In this document: piece by piece, positions 57,198 to 64,000 of the stretch
How the letters are laid out: each line of letters starts with the position of its first letter
Numbering within the stretch: the first letter of the stretch is position 1
DNA from: Paraspadella gotoi
Lineage: Eukaryota > Chaetognatha
Length of the DNA: 64,000 bases
Direction of reading: 5' to 3'
NCBI GenBank assembly: GCA_051294375.1
Contig: CM119267.1
Coordinates: 12,843,081 to 12,907,080 of the forward strand
Notes under the pieces: generated by a model
Databases searched by the model: none
Told to the model about the DNA's origin: nothing
What the model saw: the letters and a program-made list of their open reading frames with translations, nothing else
Position numbers and translations under genes: made by a program

Positions 57198-57824
57198 ATG
57201 TCAAAAGAACATCAGCCTGTCAAGATAACCGAGAGCCAGGAGGGGCCCAAAAATTTACGTGAACTCATACAAGGACTGCATGAGCTCTTTGCTCCGGAAA
57301 CGGTGAATGCTGACCGCGTCAAACGTTGGCTAGAACTTTTTCCCGTCAATCTCAAGGAAATGGAGCCATACTCGATCTACGATCCCCATCGCTACACTCG
57401 AAACTTGGTCGACGCCGGCAACGGGAGGTTTAATCTCATCTTGATGGGCTGGGGTGAGGGTCAATCCACGGGCATCCACGACCACTCCGGTTCCCACTGC
57501 TTCATGAAGATCATTGATGGCGAGGTTATTGAGAACCTCTTCGATTGGCCCGACGAAAACAAAAACGAGCAGATGCTTAAATCGCGAAAGACGACGGTGT
57601 TTCGATCGGGTCAGGTGGCATACATCAACGACTCCCTCGGGCTACATAGGATTGGGAATTCTAGCGACGTCAACAAAGCGTCGTCACTTCACGTCTACGT
57701 TCCTGCCTACGATATGTGTCACCGATTTGACGACCGAACCGGCCAGAAAATTGCGATCAATCTCGTTTTTCACTCCAAATACGGCGAGAGATACGGCAAC
57801 ATAAACGTCAACATGGATATGTAG
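57198..57824 (+). CDS. CDO1: Cysteine dioxygenase type I
   Basis: A single 208-codon exon. The enzyme oxidises L-cysteine to cysteine sulfinate in the cytosol, the first step towards taurine and sulfate, using a mononuclear iron held by three histidines in a cupin barrel. All key residues are present: H94-D-H96 and H150 (iron ligands), C101 and Y167 (the Cys-Tyr cross-link pair) and R68 (substrate carboxylate). The family strings Y-T-R-N-L-V-D, W-G-E-G, A-Y-I-N-D-S-x-G-L-H and F-H-S-K-Y-G are intact. Length is close to the 200 residues of the human protein; the first ATG fits the family start. The exon is GC-rich between AT-rich flanks. Neighbouring genes here are spliced, so the lack of introns is notable, though the complete active site argues against a dead retrocopy. 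Confidence 0.97.
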   Translation: MSKEHQPVKITESQEGPKNLRELIQGLHELFAPETVNADRVKRWLELFPVNLKEMEPYSIYDPHRYTRNLVDAGNGRFNLILMGWGEGQSTGIHDHSGSHCFMKIIDGEVIENLFDWPDENKNEQMLKSRKTTVFRSGQVAYINDSLGLHRIGNSSDVNKASSLHVYVPAYDMCHRFDDRTGQKIAINLVFHSKYGERYGNINVNMDM

Positions 57825-57952
57825 GCATGTTTATTAAGGCGTAGTGAAAGTTACATACGAAAATTCTAAAAAGTCAATTATGAACAACATACCATCAGTG
57901 AACATTAATTTATAAAAAAAAATTATTTTGTTTTTTAATTTTCGCAGTAGGC

Positions 57953-60805
57953 TATCCACGGTTCCTTTTTACATCGATTTAATCGGCATGGAGTGCACAA
58001 GAATGAGATGTCCCGGGATACGTTTCCGGACCTTTGGGCTACACAAAAAAAGGGTAATCAAATTTTTCCTAATGACAGCTTTTTTATAAATTAATATTAA
58101 AATTAGCTATATAAAATCAATAAAGTAGAATAAAAAAATTAAAAAATGGTTTAAATTTTTTTTAAAATGAAAATATCATGCATCATCCATAATCTATGAA
58201 CAATTTTCTTTCGTTTGAGTCCATAACCATTATTCTATCTTTAATAGTTTATTTGTAATTAATTTTTCTTTATTAAAATATTATTTTAATTTTTTTTCAA
58301 TAATTTAAATTAAAAAAAATTATAACTATGCCAAATGATTGAAGAAAAATTTTATATTATAAGGGACTTACCTACCTAATATAGGCCTTCAAATACATAT
58401 ATAGTAAGTTTATTATGATGATGTTTTGACATAGAAATAAATAATTTATAAAATTAAATATATGAAAAAAATTTTAACTTTGAATTTTTTTTTTAGCATA
58501 ATAAACATAATTATTAATTAATTGTTCATGATGCTTTTAATAGCTACTGGTCAGTTGTATCATTCTCAATTAATAATAATTTTATAACTTCTTTTATTTT
58601 TAATAACACTGACTGCTATATTTACTTACTTTTGACAAAATCCAAAAATTACTGATATTAAAAATTATGTATGAAACAGACAAAAACTTTTTTTTAAAAT
58701 CACATGCTATTTAATTGTTTGAACTGATATAATATTATCCTTGGACAAAATTCAAAAAGTTTTAATCAATCCCAACTAGTCATTTTTAAGGTTGTCAAAT
58801 GTATAAATAATTGATATTCGGACTGCTTTGTAGGTTTTAACTTAATTCAGTAGCCTCTTTTAATATGACAGAAAAGCAGTATATTTAACAGTTTTTTTAT
58901 TTGGAGTGGACATCAAAGTTCTAATACATATTAACGTCAGTATATTTGTTAAGTATAGTAGATTCCTCTATAGATTTTTTAATTTTTTGAAAACATTTTA
59001 CTTTTTTTTCTATAATTTTTTGACACGCAAAACGTTTCTTTGATTACGCTAAAGAGAATGTAAAAAATTAAAAATAAATAGTACCAATAGTTAGAGTTAT
59101 GTCTAGAATAGATGAAAAAAAACCTTGTTTAAAAATTTGATTGGGAAGTGGGGTAACTAAGGCTTACCAACGGTATCCTCCATGCTGTTCGTTCTCTCAA
59201 TTAATTTTTTTAATTTAATACATTTCAAAGGGAAAAAAAGAAAATTCAGAATGCAGGTGGCATAAAGGGTAGAGAAAATCTGTACATAGTGACATGATAA
59301 TAATGACCTTTTATGTCTTGCGTAATGGGGGCAGTAAAGAAACCTTAAAAAATGCAATCATTAAGTCAGTCAATGAACCCTTTTTGCGAATTTTTTTTTC
59401 TTAATTAAAATGGATGATAAATAATAGAATTAAATTCCCTTTATAAAGGTTGTTATATTTAAAAGAAAATTAGCAATACAATTCAACACAATGATGTCTT
59501 GCTTTGTCAAATATGTCAGCAGTTAAGTAATTTTTTAAAATTTTATTACGATAAACAAGCAGTATATCAAGCTTTTGCTTTGCAGTTGAAGATAATGAAA
59601 AATGATTATTTTTTTCACAGACAAGAAGGTAGACGTCCAGACCGTTTATATCAAGCTGAAAAAATTTTATTATTTATCATTTTTCATATTTAAAAAAACA
59701 TTTTATCAAGCTACTACAAATTTTTTGCTTGTTTTTTATTTTAACTAAAAAATACAAGCAAATTTATAAAGTTGAGAAAATTTAATGATAATTAAAATGT
59801 AATTCAGACTTTCCTCTTTCAATGTACAAAAGAAAAACAAAAAAATTTCATATGCCTTCATTGAAATTTGTAATGCAAAAACTGTTATACTTTTAACTCG
59901 TATTTAAATAAAAACTGTGTAAAGATTTATGGATAAAATTTAATAAAACTGTTCTAGAAATGTGTCCCATGATTAGGGCTTTAATTTGATACCACACCCA
60001 CCTTGCTCCCTCTTTTTTTTCAAAAGATATTCAAGACAATAACTTTTTTTATTACTTTTTTGCATCTTGCAGTTTTTTTTAAACAACCTAACTTTTGGCC
60101 TTAAAAATGTCGAGTTGGGATTGTTTAAAACTTTTTAAATTTTGTCCAAGGATAATATAATATCACTCCAAAAAATTAAATAGCATCTGATTTAAAAAAA
60201 AGTTTTCGTCTGTTTCATACATAATTTTTAATATCAGTAATTTTGGATTTTGTCAAAAGTAAGTAAATATAGCAGTCAGTATTACTAAAAATAAAAGAAG
60301 TTATCAAATTATTATAATTGAAAAGGATACAACTGACCAGTAGCTATTAAAAGCATCATGAACAAATAATTAAAAATTATGTTTATTATGCTAAAAAAAA
60401 ATTCAAAGTTATCAATTTTTTCATATATTTAATTATTTAAATTATTTATTTTCTATATCAAAACATCATCATAATAAACTTACTATATATGTATTTGAAA
60501 GCCTATATTAGGTAGGTAAGTCCATTATAATATAAAATTTTTCTTCTATCATTTGGCATAGTTATAATTTTTTTTAATTTAAATTACCTGAAAAAAAATT
60601 AAAATATATTTTAATAAAGAAAAATTAATTACAAATAAACTATTAAAGATAGAATAATGGTTATGGTTTATAAAAAAACTGTCATTAGGAAAAATTTGTT
60701 TACCCTTTTTTTGTGTAGCCCAAAGGTCCGGAAACGTATCCCGGGACATCTCATTCTTGTTGCACTCCATGCCGATTAAATCGATGTAAAAAGGAACCGT
60801 GTATC
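57953..60805. mobile_element. 2.8-kb inverted-repeat element or inverted duplication
   Basis: Arms of about 700-850 bases (57957-58800 and 60100-60801) are reverse complements. Outer ends are CACGGTTCC and GGAACCGTG, with TATC on each side (57953-57956 and 60802-60805). The spacer of about 1.3 kb is AT-rich without a gene. Each arm starts with a GC-richer, exon-like stretch of roughly 100 bases, described separately. Confidence 0.65.
60713..60805 (-). pseudogene. Exon-like segment in the right arm (second copy 57953-58052 in the left arm)
   Basis: On the minus strand an open frame reads V-P-F-Y-I-D-L-I-G-M-E-C and S-R-D-T-F-P-D-L-W-A, after an acceptor-like TTTTATAAG and ending near a donor-like GGTAAAC. 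The plus-strand copy in the left arm has the same codons but lacks one base (gcaca instead of gcaaca), which breaks the frame. The GC contrast and splice-like borders suggest a captured or duplicated exon. I do not recognise the protein. Confidence 0.35.
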
Positions 60806-61557
60806 CTTATAAAATAAAAAAAAATCAAAATAGGCTTTTCTTAATTTTGATTGCAGATTTGAATTCCTTGTAAAAAGTTGATAAAAGAAAATATAAATCA
60901 TTTTTAAAAATTCTTTCATTGAGTGGGTTAAAAATTAAAAAAACTATATTTAATAGATAAAAAATTAATTTTCAGCTTAAAATATAGCTTTTTCTAAATT
61001 TTGACCCACCTAATGAAGGAATTTTTCAAAAAGAGTTATATTTCTTTATATCAACTTTTTATGACGAATCCAAATCTACAAAAAAATCTTAGAAAAAACT
61101 GTTTTGAAATTTTAACATTTATTGGATTAGTACTACTATAAATATGGCCTACGGCGTAAATTGTAAAATTTATTACAAACTTTTTTATTACATAAATGTT
61201 CATTAGTATAATGTTGTTCGTTCCTCACTTTTAGAATTTTAATTAGTTATATTTAGAAATTTTACTACGCCTTAATGTTTATTCAAGAATACTCGATTTT
61301 TCTGATTAGTTTTTTTTATTTATTCATAGACATTCATTTAAGTTAAAGAGTAAGAAATATTGGAAAAATTATACATTCGCCGACTGATTTTCCAGTTTTT
61401 CGCTTTTTATGAGAAAAAAAAAAATATTTTAGAAAAATATTTCGAAATTAAAAAGTTTTCTTCATCATTTTTTTTTTGCGTATAAAATCCCTTTACCCTC
61501 ACTACCCTTAACCAGTAACCAAAACCAACCTTATCCTTAACCACCCTTAAATTTAAC
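60806..61557. other. AT-rich DNA, no gene seen
   Basis: Low-complexity AT-rich sequence with a C-strand degenerate telomere-like patch at about 61490-61560 (CCCTTAACC). No supported exon or RNA gene. Confidence 0.5.
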
Positions 61558-62397
61558 TACAGGAGGCTTCATATTAGAAAATGATACGCCGTTTTTTTTA
61601 ACCGAGAATCCGTTCCCCACAAACTACTCGATCAAATTTATTAAAATTTGGCATAATGGTAGGCTTTGGCTATATGCGGAAGGCCAACGATCTGGCCAAT
61701 GTCAATGTCATAAGACGATCAAGTAAATGTAGTAACAAGAACCAAAGAGCAACAGGAAATAAAACTTAAACAAAATGAGGCATAAATCATAAGTAAGTCA
61801 CATGCTATAAAGTAAACGTAAAAGTAAGAGAACCAAATATAAATAACTGTTGTGACTCGCGGATGAACGGAGGCAGGCAATCCTGAAGGGGAGAAAGCAA
61901 AGGGTAAAAAGAATTTATTTGCGGCATCAGTAGTTGCATTGATGTCTTAACGACAAAAAAAAAACTATTTTACATTTAAAATTGATGTATTTTTGTTAAA
62001 TAGACGTTGTTTGAAGATGCATTGTTCATCATTTTACTTCAATTTTTTTTTGTTATTTCAAATCTGGTATGAACCGCTGATGTTTATGGACATAAAAATT
62101 AAGGTTAACTAGTTTTATGTTAGTAATAAATACGTTTTTCACGTTGAATGTCTATACAACTGTTCAATACTAAAATTTGGAAAAAAATTTTGACAACTTT
62201 TGCCGTGTGGGTAACCCCCATAGGGGCTCATATCTCGGCTTCAGGGTCAAATATTGAAATTAGCTTCGATAGTTTTATTTGTATTCTCACAAGGATCATA
62301 TATACAAAATTTCAACATATTTGGTCCAGTAGTTATTCCAGAACCAATTCTAGGCACAAAAAACGGCGTATCATTTTTTAATATGAAGCCTTCTGTA
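61558..62397. mobile_element. TA-flanked foldback MITE
   Basis: Element 61560-62395 has ends CAGGAGGC and GCCTTCTG beside TA, and arms of about 110 bases with 'gatacgccgttttt' on the left and its reverse near 62365. Same family as the split copy at 54590-56847. The central part is unrelated AT-rich DNA, and the frames in the arms are not genes. Confidence 0.7.
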
Positions 62398-62699
62398 CTC
62401 TTAATCTTAACACTCACTACCTTTAACTCTAATTTCCCCTAATATTTGAAAATAGTGTTGTTTTTTTTTTTTCAACTTAAAAAAATCTAGAAAAAACTAA
62501 GATACTATTGAGATAAGTGAAAATCATTCTTTAAAAAAATTAAACATTTTTCTAATAGAGATTTCCATTCAAAACTGACTGCCCAACTTTACAAACGGGC
62601 CTGCAAGAAATTCCGGTAGAAAAATTGTAAAAACGCACGATTCCAATAGCGTTGCATCTCAAGAGCTCAACTTTTTGTTCTTGTTGCAACAAAGATACA

Positions 62700-63400
62700 G
62701 GGATGGCAATAGTACCAAAATGAAGCCATAATTATAGGGCATATACAATAGAGTGGAGCACTGGGGAACATAAATTTTATTTGAGTGAACAAATAAGGAT
62801 ATTTAGACGTGAGATAGTATGATTAAGGCATACAAAAAATATTTTGCTTATATTTTTGGGGAACAGTATCATTAATTACAATATTTTTATAGTAATATCC
62901 TTATAAAATAATAAATTTTTAAAATATTTTTTAAAAAATTTTTATCAAAGATTCTGATTCTTCATAAAAAGTTAGATCAAAAATATAAAATATGTTATTA
63001 AAAATTTCAATGTCTTCAGTATTAAAAATGGAAGAAAAGATCAAAATTCTTTACTTTTTCATGCTCTGTAGTAGAAACTATTATATGATGAAACGTTTTA
63101 ATCATTTTTCGCAGCTTTAAACTAAAAATATTATAAATTATATATTACAAAAGTTTTTTTAGTTTTTTCCGGCGAATCCGAAACTGTTCTTAATATTAAA
63201 AAAATATTATTTTGAATTTTTTTTGATTTTATAAGGATATTACTCAAAAGAAAATTAAATTAATGATACTGTTATGCAAAAAATTTTTTATTACATATAC
63301 AAAAGAGGCAAAAAAACGTTGTTCCATCGCTCAATATTTTCATCACTCCACCCTAATATACAAGATACAAATTTAAAATAATTTTTTTAAACATTATGTA
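62700..63400. repeat. Imperfect foldback repeat
   Basis: The left part with 'gagtggagcactggggaac' and 'tagtaatatccttataaaat' is mirrored by 'ttttataaggatattact' at about 63228 and 'catcactccaccc' at about 63340. No clear target duplication and no coding frame. Confidence 0.5.
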
Positions 63401-63415
63401 TAGACGAGAGTTCCG

Positions 63416-63438
63416 ATAACCGTTAAGTTAACGGTTAT
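63416..63438. repeat. Perfect 23-bp palindrome
   Basis: Eleven-base arms ATAACCGTTAA and TTAACGGTTAT around a single G. AACGGTTA-type half sites also recur singly within 40 bases downstream. Confidence 0.8.
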
Positions 63439-63599
63439 TAACGATTAAAAATAATTTTAACTTAACCGTTAATAGAGCCAAACTTCGTCAATGGGGTGGG
63501 TCAGAAGTTTCATTTGGGAACCTTTCCAAATGAAACTTCATACATTTCTGTGAAAACTTTCAATGGAGCAAAATTTTCTAAAATGGCAAGAAGCATTAG

Positions 63600-64000
63600 T
63601 AATTATTTTTTTAATATTTATTTATAGATAGGAAATGTCAAAAATTTTTTTTGAATTTTTTATTTTTAAAAGCAGATTCAAATAGCTTATGAAAAGTTAT
63701 CTACACAAAGTATAATTCTTTTTCCAATATTTTGATGATAAGTGGGTTTAAATTGAAAAAAACCTTAAAAAATCATCATCATCATCCGATGATTTTAGCA
63801 GTTTTTACTAATTTTTAGTAATAAAACATCAAAATTTTAAAAAGTTGTAATTATATTTTTTGCTTAACCTTTTAAGCTCTATCAGAATCAATTAAAAAAA
63901 CTTAAAATATCAAAAAAAAATTTTTGACATTATATAGTAATATAATAATATTAATTAGCAAATTACTCATGGTTCGAAACATTTTTGCAAAAAAATATTT
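63600..64000 (-). repeat. Reversed copy of the 33.3/38/42-kb dispersed repeat
   Basis: 'atagcttatgaaaagttatc' and 'aatcatcatcatcatccgatg' are the reverse of stretches at 42417-42440 and 42325-42350. It runs off the window end. Confidence 0.7.

Noticed and set aside
57514-57804. 96-codon second frame inside the cysteine dioxygenase exon
   Set aside because: Overlaps the conserved enzyme in another frame and has no family features.

Overview
This is an AT-rich, repeat-rich stretch of a eukaryotic nuclear genome, most likely an invertebrate animal or close relative. Genes have many short introns (about 50-90 bases) with GT-AG ends, exon GC is clearly above the background, degenerate TTAGGG-type repeats are scattered about, and the recognisable proteins are animal-type: cysteine dioxygenase, DCAF17 and a USPL1-type zinc finger. 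I cannot name the species. All exon models come from reading splice signals and checking phase by hand. No alignment or transcript was available, and family assignments rest on memory of those families.

Left third (minus strand, 18703 down to about 4160): the long open frames and several small exons join in phase into one giant gene of about 2812 codons. It encodes a predicted type II membrane protein: a Ser/Pro-rich cytoplasmic N-terminus (about 350 residues), one transmembrane helix, then an ectodomain of more than 2400 residues that is dense in N-glycosylation sequons and looks coiled-coil. A 140-residue tandem repeat lies near the membrane and an IgGFc-binding-protein-like segment lies at the far C-terminus. 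The gene ends next to a 3.9-kb hAT-like element (40-3967) with GGCTCC hexamer arrays near its ends and an 8-bp target duplication.

Middle (18.7-42.6 kb): mostly mobile DNA. It holds a foldback repeat with a hammerhead-ribozyme-like core, GA microsatellites, 18-bp and 22-bp tandem arrays, a tRNA-derived SINE, a second hAT-like element, a small LTR element (paired 330-bp LTRs, 5-bp target duplication, tRNA-Lys-type primer site) inserted inside a SINE, and a 2-kb unit present almost three times in tandem with N gaps. A small spliced gene for a single-pass membrane protein (35078-36272, perhaps with an upstream first exon at 32591) sits between them.

Right part: an intronless gene ending in a USPL1-like C4 zinc finger (42980-44527) is followed 168 bases later on the same strand by an eight-exon DCAF17 orthologue (44696-54419), whose third intron is swollen to 5.8 kb by repeats, including a TTAA-flanked MITE. 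Then comes an intronless cysteine dioxygenase gene (57198-57824). The rest of the right end is inverted-repeat elements: a third hAT-like element nested in a TA-flanked element, a 2.8-kb inverted duplication carrying two copies of an exon-like segment, and further foldbacks. The identified genes have unrelated roles, and I see no shared pathway.
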